From positions 620,001 through 684,000 of the forward strand of contig NZ_PGTX01000001.1 in assembly GCF_002797575.1 (NCBI RefSeq): a DNA stretch of 64,000 nucleotides, written 5' to 3'. Made by a program: the position numbers and the translations under genes. Below are positions 26,946 through 34,916 of the stretch, piece after piece (position 1 is the first letter of the stretch; each line of letters opens with the position of its first letter). Origin of the DNA: Polynucleobacter brandtiae. Its GTDB lineage: Bacteria; Pseudomonadota; Gammaproteobacteria; Burkholderiales; Burkholderiaceae. A model generated the notes under the pieces. That model did not search any database. It was not told the DNA's origin and saw only the letters and a program-made list of their open reading frames with translations.

Positions 26946-27335
26946 CTATTTCAGAGCTTGGTAAGTCAAAATACCGGCAAAGGTTAATGCGAAGGATCCA
27001 ATTAAATTAAACAGAGTTGTGGCGAGTGCCCACGTAACCTCACCACGCTGCATTAAGCCGACCACTTCGGCAGAAAAACTGGAAAAGGTGGTTAGACCGC
27101 CTAAAAAACCAGTAATGACAAGTAGCCTCCACTCAGGAGATAAATGCGCATTATTTCCAAAGAACGCTACTGCAATACCAATGAAATAGCCACCCACTAG
27201 ATTGGATATCAACGTACCCAAAGGCAGTGCTGAAGCAGTTCCTAAAGTAGCACCTACAGTCACTAGATTGAATCCAGCCCTAAGCAAGGCGCCGGTACCG
27301 GCTCCGAAAAAAATTGCAACCAGAGATAGCCACAT
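26946..27335 (-). CDS. crcB: Fluoride exporter
   Basis: A 129-aa four-helix membrane protein of the Fluc/CrcB family, a fluoride channel that lowers cytoplasmic fluoride. Diagnostic segments are GAGTGALLRAGFNL near the N-terminus, GTLISNLVGGYFIGI (with the conserved Asn), and ITGFLGGLTTFSSFSAEV, which carries the Phe-box residues. It appears as a single gene, which would act as a symmetric antiparallel dimer. I saw no fluoride riboswitch pattern in the 80 nt upstream. Confidence 0.95.
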   Translation of the reverse strand: MWLSLVAIFFGAGTGALLRAGFNLVTVGATLGTASALPLGTLISNLVGGYFIGIAVAFFGNNAHLSPEWRLLVITGFLGGLTTFSSFSAEVVGLMQRGEVTWALATTLFNLIGSFALTFAGILTYQALK

Positions 27336-27411
27336 ACTTAATGTCTTATTGAAAAGTTAAATCAGTGCTGGCTTAGGACAGGGTAGGACATACCGCTGTT
27401 GCAGGTAAAAA

Positions 27412-27549
27412 CTAGCCGAATACGTAACCAATATGAGCGGCAACCAGTGCAAACAAAATAGCCAAACTCGTTGCAACTGCCAACATCACAATGAGGGTAA
27501 TGATTTTTTTATTGATCTCGTCTTTCGACTCTTTATGCCATTCGTTCAT
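27412..27549 (-). CDS. Small single-helix membrane protein, hypothetical
   Basis: A 45-aa frame from ATG 27549 beginning MNEWHKESKDEINKKIITLI. A single hydrophobic helix (about residues 17-43) follows, ending HIGYVFG. The hydrophilic N-terminus and one long helix suggest an inner-membrane microprotein. Its position between crcB and the small basic protein gene, all on the minus strand, supports it being real; no family was recognised. There is no homology evidence. Confidence 0.5.
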   Translation of the reverse strand: MNEWHKESKDEINKKIITLIVMLAVATSLAILFALVAAHIGYVFG

Positions 27550-27593
27550 GCTGAATCCTTATTGAATATATTCATTAACGGACTAATTATCCA

Positions 27594-27761
27594 CTATCGG
27601 CCTCGACCAGCCTTACGCATCATGGCTTTTCCACCACCAAATCCAGCCTGAGGCCTGCCACCAGGGCCTGATGGGCCCTTTGGAGCCGGAGGACGTGCAG
27701 CAGGCTTAGCCAGCGTTACCTTAGCCGGGATTTTTGATTCTGGTTTTTTCTCATCAGTCAC
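27594..27761 (-). CDS. Small basic Gly/Pro-rich protein, hypothetical
   Basis: A 55-aa protein from GTG 27761, preceded by AGGAG eight bases upstream. The frame is open much further, but the upstream part overlaps the divergent M50 protease gene and is unlikely to be translated. Sequence: Lys/Glu-rich start (TDEKKPESKIPAKVTL), then Pro/Ala/Gly-rich (PPAPKGPSGPGG), then a basic tail GKAMMRKAGRGR. It is probably disordered and may bind nucleic acid; no family recognised. Confidence 0.55.
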   Translation of the reverse strand: MTDEKKPESKIPAKVTLAKPAARPPAPKGPSGPGGRPQAGFGGGKAMMRKAGRGR

Positions 27762-27791
27762 TTTATTCACTCCTGTAGATATCATATTGTC

Positions 27792-28454
27792 ATGATTACT
27801 GACTATTCTATCCAAGCTGTCGCCATTAATGCGATTCCCTTGATTTTTGCCATTACAGTTCATGAGGCGGCCCATGGCTATGCTGCCCGAAGACTGGGTG
27901 ACAATACTGCCTATTTATTAGGCAGGGTGAGCCTAAACCCTGCAAAGCACATCGATCCTGTGGGAACCATTCTGATTCCGTTAACACTGCTATTAACTGG
28001 CTCCCCCTTCTTGGTGGGCTATGCCAAGCCAGTACCTGTGCGCTTTGACAAACTAAAGAATCCCAGAATTGATTCGATTTGGGTGGCCTTAGCCGGCCCA
28101 GGCTCCAACTTTATTCAGGCACTGATTTGGGCAATATTACTCATTACACTCTTTGGGCTGGGGGTAAATGAACCTTTCTTAGTTTCCATGTCTCAGGCCG
28201 GCATCAGCTGGAACCTTGGTTTACTAGTGTTTAATCTGTTTCCACTGCCCCCTCTTGATGGTGGCCGAATTCTCGCTGGACTGTTGCCAGCTCGCCAATC
28301 GATCGCCCTGGGGAAGATTGAGCCTTGGGGCTTCTTCATCGTACTAGCGCTAGTATTTACCGGAGTAATTGGAAGCTTCTGGATGGAGCCTCTAATAGGG
28401 TTTTTTAAAGGTGTTATCTACCTAATAACGCTACCCTTACAAATGCTGCTGTAG
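27792..28454 (+). CDS. Site-2 protease family (M50) membrane metalloprotease
   Basis: A 220-aa integral membrane protein. The zinc-binding HExxH is HEAAHGYAARRLGD (about residues 24-37), and the third ligand region is NLFPLPPLDGGRIL near residue 155. There is no PDZ domain, so it belongs to the short YwhC/sll0862-like branch, not RseP. It would cleave transmembrane substrates within the bilayer; the substrate is unknown. It diverges from the small basic protein gene. Confidence 0.9.
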   Translation: MITDYSIQAVAINAIPLIFAITVHEAAHGYAARRLGDNTAYLLGRVSLNPAKHIDPVGTILIPLTLLLTGSPFLVGYAKPVPVRFDKLKNPRIDSIWVALAGPGSNFIQALIWAILLITLFGLGVNEPFLVSMSQAGISWNLGLLVFNLFPLPPLDGGRILAGLLPARQSIALGKIEPWGFFIVLALVFTGVIGSFWMEPLIGFFKGVIYLITLPLQMLL

Positions 28455-28532
28455 CAACATCATTCAGTAGTATGCTCAATTAGCTCATGACCTTGTTGAG
28501 CTAAAGCCCCATAACTTCATTTAGGAGTAAAC

Positions 28533-28985
28533 GTGAAATCACAAAAAACTATCCTAGTAGTAACGATCGCTACTTTAGCAGCGGCATCCAGCCTTGCTTT
28601 TGCCCAATTTAAAAAGCCTGAAGATGCCATAAAGTATCGTCAGAGTGTTTACACAGTAATGGCCAACTCCTTTGGCAAAATTGGTGCTGTGGTAAAGGGT
28701 GAAACGCCATACAACAAAGATGAGGTTGCCAAGAATGCAGCGATCGTAGCTACACTATCGGCTTTGCCATGGCAGGCGTTTGGCCCCGGTACTGAAGGTG
28801 GTAACGCATTACCAGTAGTCTGGTCAGATAACGCGAAGTTCAAATCCGCTAGTGAAAAAATGCAGCTCGCTATTGTGAACCTAAATGTAGCTGCACAGTC
28901 AGGTGATCAGGAGGCAATCAAAAAGGCTTTTGGTGCGGCTGGCCAAACATGCAAGAATTGTCATGATGACTTCAAGAAAAAATAA
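28533..28985 (+). CDS. Cytochrome c' / class II cytochrome c
   Basis: A 150-aa periplasmic haem protein with a GTG start after TAGGAG. A signal peptide ends SSLAFA. A four-helix-bundle body (KPEDAIKYRQSVYTVMANSFGKIGAVV) is followed by the C-terminal haem-binding CKNCHDDFKKK. The haem would be attached by the Ccm system encoded further along. Possible roles are electron transfer or NO binding. It ends directly against the convergent cytochrome b gene, which may encode its membrane partner. Confidence 0.93.
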   Translation: MKSQKTILVVTIATLAAASSLAFAQFKKPEDAIKYRQSVYTVMANSFGKIGAVVKGETPYNKDEVAKNAAIVATLSALPWQAFGPGTEGGNALPVVWSDNAKFKSASEKMQLAIVNLNVAAQSGDQEAIKKAFGAAGQTCKNCHDDFKKK

Positions 28986-29666
28986 TTAACGCGTGATGAA
29001 ATAGCCCAAGATAACGCCAATCAGACTAAGCACTAGCAAGGCTGTACCGCGTTGCCAGGCCCCATCTTTAGAATCTTGACCTAAGCTAGCAGGCAGATAC
29101 TTTGCCTCTTCGCTTGGGTCAATTTCTTTATCGCCAAACAGCATCGGCTTTATGAGGCTCTCATGTCTAAATCGTTGATAGTAAAAAATAGCGCCTAGGT
29201 GCACCCCAATCAATCCCAATAAAACTACATCATTCCAATGATGTATCGAATTGAACATCGCAACAGTAGCGTTGGAAACATATTTTGCAAAAGGCCCCTC
29301 AAACAGAATATCGTCGTTCGAAAATAGACCAGTTACCGCTTGAAGCCCAATCGAGAAGATTAAGGCAAGCACTGATAAAGAGCCTAAAGGATTGTGACCT
29401 AAAACTGCCGGCGATTGGCCTTTCAGATATCGATATAAGCCCCGAGGGCTCGGAACAAAACTAACAAAGCGGGCATGATGAGAGCCAAAGAATCCCCAAA
29501 GTATTCTGAAAATAATCAACGTGAGAATGCAGTAACCCGATAGAGCATGCAACGCCATCGCATCACCACCAACATTTACTGTAACAAAGCTGATAATGAT
29601 GAAAATAAGCAAAGCCCAGTGAAATAGGCGGATAGGCAAATCCCAAATACGAATGATCTTCTTCAT
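28986..29666 (-). CDS. Cytochrome b561-type dihaem membrane protein
   Basis: A 226-aa cytochrome b of the Ni/Fe-hydrogenase-type or prokaryotic b561 family. It starts RIWDLPIRLFHWALL (haem histidine) and contains ALHALSGYCILTLIIFRILWGFFG, and later HWNDVVLLGLIGVHLGAIFYY, HESLIKPMLFGDK. There are four core transmembrane helices plus a C-terminal one. It converges tail-to-tail with the cytochrome c' gene with no bases between stops, suggesting a functional redox pair in spite of opposite transcription. Confidence 0.9.
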   Translation of the reverse strand: MKKIIRIWDLPIRLFHWALLIFIIISFVTVNVGGDAMALHALSGYCILTLIIFRILWGFFGSHHARFVSFVPSPRGLYRYLKGQSPAVLGHNPLGSLSVLALIFSIGLQAVTGLFSNDDILFEGPFAKYVSNATVAMFNSIHHWNDVVLLGLIGVHLGAIFYYQRFRHESLIKPMLFGDKEIDPSEEAKYLPASLGQDSKDGAWQRGTALLVLSLIGVILGYFITR

Positions 29667-29710
29667 TCCCTAAGGATAAATCATGAATGCCTTGTAAAAT
29701 AAGAGAATTC

Positions 29711-30916
29711 ATGAATCCCAGCAAAGCTTTTAGAACCCTATTATTCTACCGCGTTGGCGCAACACTGAGCTACCAGATCACGATGGTCGCTGTAGGCTGG
29801 CATATTTATGAAATTACCAATAGCGTCATATCTTTGGGCCTCATTGGTCTAGCCGAACTCATTCCCTACTTTGCCTTAGCGCTTTACCCTGGGCATGCAG
29901 TTGACCATTACTCTAGAAAATGGATTGCTGCAATTGCTTGCATGATTCATGTGGCTGTCGCTTTATTTTTAACGGCTATTGCATTGGGCTACTTCTCGCC
30001 ACCCATCCCACTGATTTATACCGCAGTCGCTTTCATTGGCGTTGGCAGAGCCTTATTAAGACCCTCTTATCAAGCATTATTTGGACAAATCATTCCCCGT
30101 GATCAACTGACCCGATACACCGCCTATGCATCATCTGCCTTTCAAATTTGTGTTGTAACAGGCCCCGGATTGGGTGGCATCATGATTGGTTTTGCAGGCC
30201 TAGAATAGACTTACCTGCTAGCTGCTCTATGCGGAGTATTTGGCCTGTATGGGATTACCTTTATCAATGTTGCTCAAGAAAAAACGAATGATTCATCTCA
30301 TCAGTTTTTAAAAAGCTTTTTGGAAGGCTTTCATTACGTTAAAAAGCATGAGCTCATACTAGGCATCATGGCATTGGATATGTTTGCTGTACTGTTCGGC
30401 GGCGCCGTCTCGATCTTGCCCGCCTTTGTGAAAGAAGTACTCAATGCTGCCCCAGAAACACTTGGCATCTTAAGATCAACCCCTGCAATAGGCGCTGTTA
30501 TCACTGGGATCTATTTAGCCAAACGGCCTATTCTCACTGACTCAGGGAAGTATCTCTTTATATCTGTTGCCGGGTTTGGTTTGGCCATTATTGCTTTTGG
30601 CCTATCGAGTAGTTTATGGCTCTGCGCCCTCTTTCTAGGTATTTCAGGTTGCTGCGATTCAGTGTCGGTAGTCATTCGCGGCAGCATTATGCAGCTAACC
30701 ACACCCGATCATATGCGCGGCAGAATTAGTGCAATCAATGGCATCTTCATTGGCTCCTCAAACGAATTAGGGGCTCTTGAATCTGGTATAGCTGCGAGTC
30801 TCATAGGTCTGGTGCCATCTATTATTTTTGGTGGTGTTGCAACTATCGCAGTAGTTGCCATCACCTATCAACTTGCCCCCCACCTCAGAAAACTAAATCT
30901 CAAAGATATTACTTAG
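29711..30916 (+). pseudogene. MFS transporter interrupted by a single in-frame amber codon
   Basis: From ATG 29711 the frame encodes a major facilitator with MVAVGWHIYEITNS, and LYPGHAVDHYSRKWIAA in the loop after helix 2. It stops at TAG 30206-30208 after IMIGFAGLE. The same frame then resumes at once as TYLLAALCGVFGLYG and continues to 30916 (about 402 codons in all), with no frameshift. The expected residue at the stop is Trp (TGG to TAG). EntS-like exporters of this form have about 400 residues. Either a recent null mutation, a polymorphism or a sequence error. A restart at 30320 could make only the C-terminal six helices. Confidence 0.85.
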
Positions 30917-30944
30917 TTCAGTCGATAGGGCCTCAGTCACTCCA

Positions 30945-31886
30945 TCATTTAATTTCAGGTAGCTCTTTTTGAATAATCTGAAGACCGGCACGAAGAATGT
31001 CGTCGTAACGCTTGCGCTCTACCTTAATTGATTCGGAAGTCCAGGGGAAAAATCCTTCACTAGTTTTCATACCTAGCTTGCCACTGGCCACACGCTCACT
31101 TAAGCACTTAGCAATGTTAGGTGAATTATTCAAGGAGGGATAGATGCTGGCTCCTGCTGCACCATGAATCTCAAGACCGGCATGGTCACGCTGCATCACT
31201 GGACCCGCGGCGAGGTAGCGAAAGCCAAAACCAAAACGTACCGCCTTATCAATGTCTTCTAGCGTAGCAATTCCAGCGTCTACCATTGAAAAAGCTTCAC
31301 GCGATAAAGCATGTTGCAATCGGTTTGCTAAAAAACCGGGCAAGTCCTTTTTTACAGTTACAGGCACCATGCCACAGGCTGTCATGAGTCTAGATAAACT
31401 TTCACCAACCATTGGGGAAGTTTTTTCGCCATAAACTACCTCAACGCAGGGTACCAAATGGGCGGGCATAAAAAAATGTAGGCCAATCATCCGAGCAGCC
31501 GTTTTTAAACCACGCGCGATTTCACTAATCGGAAAGCTGGAACTGTTGCTTGCAAGCACTGTCTCGGGCTTAGCTAACTTCTCTAATTTAGCAAAGAGCG
31601 CTTGCTTAATATCAACGCGCTCAGGCACGCATTCAATCACTAAATCAATATCTGACCAATCGACCTCTTCTAGGGAGCCTGCAACAGATAGTAAGTGGAT
31701 GCGATGCTCATAACCTAGATCACTCAAGGTATTGGCAAAATAATCAGGTAAAAGTGCTCTGCGCTCTGTTGTAGGCTCAACAACCTGCACTGCGCAACCC
31801 CCCCGTGCGCAGACAGCGGCGACATCGGCACCCATCGTCCCGCCGCCGACAATCACAACCTTCGTTTCTGCTGGGGTAAATAACAT
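30945..31886 (-). CDS. 3-hydroxyacyl-CoA dehydrogenase family protein
   Basis: A 313-aa NAD-dependent dehydrogenase. The Rossmann motif is VVIVGGGTMGADVAAVCARGG (residues 10-30); a conserved SSFPISEIARGL, and IGLHFFMPAHLVPCVEVV carries the catalytic His. The C-terminal domain has GFLANRLQHALSREAFSMVD and GFGFRYLAAGPVMQRDHAG. Length fits single-domain hydroxybutyryl-CoA dehydrogenases or L-gulonate/carnitine dehydrogenases. Proximity to hydroxy-acid catabolic genes makes a non-CoA substrate possible. It diverges from the gene at 31969. Confidence 0.87.
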   Translation of the reverse strand: MLFTPAETKVVIVGGGTMGADVAAVCARGGCAVQVVEPTTERRALLPDYFANTLSDLGYEHRIHLLSVAGSLEEVDWSDIDLVIECVPERVDIKQALFAKLEKLAKPETVLASNSSSFPISEIARGLKTAARMIGLHFFMPAHLVPCVEVVYGEKTSPMVGESLSRLMTACGMVPVTVKKDLPGFLANRLQHALSREAFSMVDAGIATLEDIDKAVRFGFGFRYLAAGPVMQRDHAGLEIHGAAGASIYPSLNNSPNIAKCLSERVASGKLGMKTSEGFFPWTSESIKVERKRYDDILRAGLQIIQKELPEIK

Positions 31887-31968
31887 CTGATTTCTCCTTG
31901 AATATTTAAATAAGACTATAAATCCTCTTACAATGATTTGATTATTTCAATAAAAAAGTAAGCGAGAC

Positions 31969-32898
31969 ATGATCCCCGTCAATTCTGTACTACAGGTTGG
32001 TCAATTTCCAGACGTTATGCAGGCAGAAATTGACAAACGACTCAAGACTATTAAGTTAGTTGATCCTGAGGGAAAGCCACCGGCAGGCAACTTCACCGCA
32101 ATACTGACTCGCTCCAATACCGTCATTCCCCAATCTCTTCTTGAGCAAGTTACTAGCATTCAAATGATTGCTACTTGTGGGGTAGGGTACGACAACCTTC
32201 CCTTAGCCTATCTCAAACAAAAAGGCATTAAGGCTAGTAATACGCCAGGCGTTTTAAATGATGCCGTTTGTGAACTAGCCATTGGCATGCTGTTTGGACT
32301 TTTACGTCGCATCCCGCAAGCGCAAGAGTTTGTCCAAACAGCGGCATGGGCTAAGGCGCCATTCACGATGACCACTACCTTGGCCGGTAAGTGTGTTGGT
32401 ATTGCTGGTATGGGTCGAATTGGACAGGATCTAGCTAGACGCCTCGAGCCCTTCAAGGTCAAGATTGCATACACTGGGCCAAACCAAAAGAACATCCCTT
32501 ACGAATACCACCCTTCCATTGCTGAATTAGCGCTGGCTTGCGACGTGTTATTTCTTGCATGCCCTGCTAATCCTGAGACAGAAAAAATGATTGATTCCCA
32601 AGTACTGGCAGCACTTGGGTCAAAGGCTTACCTTATTAATATTGCACGCGGCAGTGTTATCGACGAAGCCGCCCTTTTAGTTGCGCTGCAACAAAAAGTA
32701 ATCGCTGGAGCAGCGCTTGATGTCTTTGAAAATGAACCCAATCCCAATCCTGAGTTGTTAAAACTCGATAATGTCTTACTGACACCCCATATCGGCAGCG
32801 CCACATTCGAAACCAGACAATTAATGACAAATTTAGCACTAGATAACTTGGAAGCTTTTTATAATCAACAGACACTTCCAACCGAAGTAACTAATTAA
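31969..32898 (+). CDS. D-isomer-specific 2-hydroxyacid dehydrogenase
   Basis: A 309-aa dehydrogenase. It has ATCGVGYDNLPLAYLKQKGI for the substrate domain, CVGIAGMGRIGQDLARRL for NAD binding, LINIARGSVIDEAAL with the catalytic Arg, LDVFENEPNP and VLLTPHIGSAT with the catalytic His. It resembles hydroxypyruvate/glyoxylate reductases. It begins a plus-strand unit with an aldolase, a TAXI binding protein and a TRAP permease, consistent with a pathway that releases glyoxylate, hydroxypyruvate or tartronate semialdehyde. Confidence 0.92.
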   Translation: MIPVNSVLQVGQFPDVMQAEIDKRLKTIKLVDPEGKPPAGNFTAILTRSNTVIPQSLLEQVTSIQMIATCGVGYDNLPLAYLKQKGIKASNTPGVLNDAVCELAIGMLFGLLRRIPQAQEFVQTAAWAKAPFTMTTTLAGKCVGIAGMGRIGQDLARRLEPFKVKIAYTGPNQKNIPYEYHPSIAELALACDVLFLACPANPETEKMIDSQVLAALGSKAYLINIARGSVIDEAALLVALQQKVIAGAALDVFENEPNPNPELLKLDNVLLTPHIGSATFETRQLMTNLALDNLEAFYNQQTLPTEVTN

Positions 32899-32910
32899 CC
32901 CGGAATAAAT

Positions 32911-33837
32911 ATGACTATGTCCCCGCATCCCTCCACACTGCCTGCAGTGCTCTCACCCGTTTTAACCCCCTTTACATTAGACGGCAATCCTGATGCAAAA
33001 AAATTACTCAAGCAATGTCAATGGCTTGAATCCAATGGAGTAGGACAGGCCATCTTCGGTACGAACTCCGAAGCAAACTCCATGTCTGCACCACAGAAAA
33101 TGAGTACCTTAACTGCCCTGGTAGAGGGCGGCCTCAATCCAGCACACATGATGCCGGGTACTGGTGCTACGTCGATTGATGCCACAGTCAACATGACTCG
33201 CCACGCCGTTGAGCATCAATGTGCGGGTGTGTTAATGCTGCCCCCGTTCTACTACAAAGATGTCACTGATGATGGTTTGTTTGCTTACTTCTCAGAAGTC
33301 ATCCAAAAAGTTGGTGATACGCGATTACAAGTTTATATTTACAACATCCCGCCAGTAACCAAAATTAATTTAAGCCTCTCCTTACTAGAGCGCCTAACAA
33401 AAGAGTATCCAAAAACGGTTGTCGGAATGAAAGATAGTTCCGGTGATTGGGCCTATACAGAGTCGGTGATTAAGCTCTTGGCTCCATCGGGTTTTCGAGT
33501 TTATGCTGGCAGCGAAGTGTTTTTAATGCGTGCCTTGCGCGCAGGCGGCGTAGGCTGTATCTCCGCTACAGCTAACGTAAACCCTAAGGCCATTGCAGAA
33601 TTAGCATCGCATTGGCAAGAATCTGATGCAGATCAACGTCAGGCTGACCTAGATCAAGTACGCTCCATATTTGCTCAATACCAAATGATTGCCGGGATGA
33701 AAACCGCTGTTGCCAGTTACAGTAATGATTCTGAGTGGTTACGTGTAAGACCACCACTCATGCAATTGAGCGCAGAGCAACAAGCGAAGTTGCTTGGAGA
33801 GCTCAAAAGTATTAACTTTAGTATGCTGGGCCTTTAA
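32911..33837 (+). CDS. Dihydrodipicolinate synthase (DapA)-family aldolase/lyase
   Basis: A 308-aa class I aldolase-fold enzyme. The catalytic tyrosine is in LQVYIYNIPPVTKIN and the Schiff-base lysine in VVGMKDSSGDWAYTES; the substrate-binding GTNSEANSMS replaces the GTTGE of true DapA. That change favours a keto-acid aldolase (KDG or similar) over lysine biosynthesis. It is 12 nt after the hydroxyacid dehydrogenase and 28 nt before the TAXI binding protein, so it is part of the same operon. Confidence 0.9.
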   Translation: MTMSPHPSTLPAVLSPVLTPFTLDGNPDAKKLLKQCQWLESNGVGQAIFGTNSEANSMSAPQKMSTLTALVEGGLNPAHMMPGTGATSIDATVNMTRHAVEHQCAGVLMLPPFYYKDVTDDGLFAYFSEVIQKVGDTRLQVYIYNIPPVTKINLSLSLLERLTKEYPKTVVGMKDSSGDWAYTESVIKLLAPSGFRVYAGSEVFLMRALRAGGVGCISATANVNPKAIAELASHWQESDADQRQADLDQVRSIFAQYQMIAGMKTAVASYSNDSEWLRVRPPLMQLSAEQQAKLLGELKSINFSMLGL

Positions 33838-33865
33838 TTCAATAGACGCACTATAGGAGACAACT

Positions 33866-34816
33866 ATGAAACTATTAAAAATCATTGCCTTATCCCTTTC
33901 AATACTTTGGGGAAGTGCTCAGGCACAGAATATTTCGATTGCAACTGGTGGTACAGGCGGCGTTTATTACCCAATGGGTGGTGGACTCGCAGCCTTACTT
34001 TCAAGTAAGGTGCCAGGAATGGCTGCAACAGCAGAGGTCACTGGAGGTTCCGTTGATAACCTCAACCTCATCGGTACTGGCAAGCCCTATGTTGGCTTTT
34101 CAATGGCTGATGCCGCAAAAGATGCTCAAATCGGCGAAGGTAAGTTTGCAGGCAAAAAAGTAGATCTGCGCACCCTAATGATTCTGTATCCCAATCTAAT
34201 GCATGTTGTCACCGTTGAATCTACAGGCATTAAGTCAATGAAAGATCTTAAAGGCAAGCGCATTAGTACTGGCGCCCCTGGAAGCGCAACTGAAGTGATG
34301 GCCTTTCGCTTACTTGAGGCTGCCGGTCTAGACAAAGACAAAGATGTTAAGCGTGAACGTTTAAGCGTAGCGGAATCTGTCAATGCAGTAAAAGATCGCA
34401 AGATTGATGCCTTTTTCTGGGTTGGTGGGCTGCCTACCGCAGCAGTGACTGACCTAGCCAATAGCCCTGGTATGAAAATTGTGATGGTTGATACTTCTGC
34501 TGAAGTACCTGCAATGAATAAGAAGTATGGAAATCTGTACTTTGCTGCTGATATTCCAAAAGAAACCTACAGCGGTATGGGTAAAACTAATAAGGTCGCT
34601 GGCGTTGCTAACATTCTTGTTGTAAACGCTAATATGCCAGAAGCAGAAGCTTACAAAATTGTTAAGGCCGTATTTGATAACAAAATTGATTTGGTGCGCA
34701 CCCATGCTGAGTACATTAACGTGACTCTAGAAAATCAAAAGCTGAAATCCTCACCAATTGATTTTCATGCGGGCGCTTTAAAATACTTTAAAGAAAAGAA
34801 CGTTAAGGTCAATTAA
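33866..34816 (+). CDS. TAXI-family TRAP transporter solute-binding protein
   Basis: A 316-aa periplasmic receptor with a signal peptide (ILWGSAQAQ). The TAXI hallmark is ISIATGGTGGVYYPMGGGLA. Other features are TAEVTGGSVDNLNLI, GKRISTGAPGSATEV and VAESVNAVKDRKIDAFFWVGG. It would deliver a carboxylate to the fused TRAP permease encoded next. A hairpin between the two genes may adjust the receptor-to-permease ratio. Confidence 0.93.
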   Translation: MKLLKIIALSLSILWGSAQAQNISIATGGTGGVYYPMGGGLAALLSSKVPGMAATAEVTGGSVDNLNLIGTGKPYVGFSMADAAKDAQIGEGKFAGKKVDLRTLMILYPNLMHVVTVESTGIKSMKDLKGKRISTGAPGSATEVMAFRLLEAAGLDKDKDVKRERLSVAESVNAVKDRKIDAFFWVGGLPTAAVTDLANSPGMKIVMVDTSAEVPAMNKKYGNLYFAADIPKETYSGMGKTNKVAGVANILVVNANMPEAEAYKIVKAVFDNKIDLVRTHAEYINVTLENQKLKSSPIDFHAGALKYFKEKNVKVN

Positions 34817-34851
34817 GCGATAGAACGTATTAGCAATGCACCAGTAATAAC

Positions 34852-34877
34852 AAGAGTGGGTATGTCCCACTCTTTTG
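34852..34877 (+). terminator. Intercistronic hairpin between TRAP receptor and permease
   Basis: AAGAGTGGG / CCCACTCTT with a 5-nt loop and a short T run lies 36 nt after the receptor stop and 40 nt before the permease start. It may act as a partial terminator or as an mRNA-stabilising 3' structure, giving more binding protein than permease. Confidence 0.65.
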
Positions 34878-34916
34878 ATTTAATAGACTTACAAATACAA
34901 AAAAATAGGTAGAGAC

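Noticed and set aside
27336..27411. Fluoride riboswitch before crcB
   Set aside because: The conserved riboswitch core was not found in the sequence upstream of the start codon.
30206..30208. Amber codon as pyrrolysine
   Set aside because: The context predicts tryptophan in a transporter helix. Pyrrolysine is confined to other proteins and lineages, and no pyl genes are seen.
30209..30916. MFS C-terminal part as a separate gene
   Set aside because: It lies in the same frame as the upstream half with only a TAG between, lacks its own ribosome-binding site, and would have half the needed helices.
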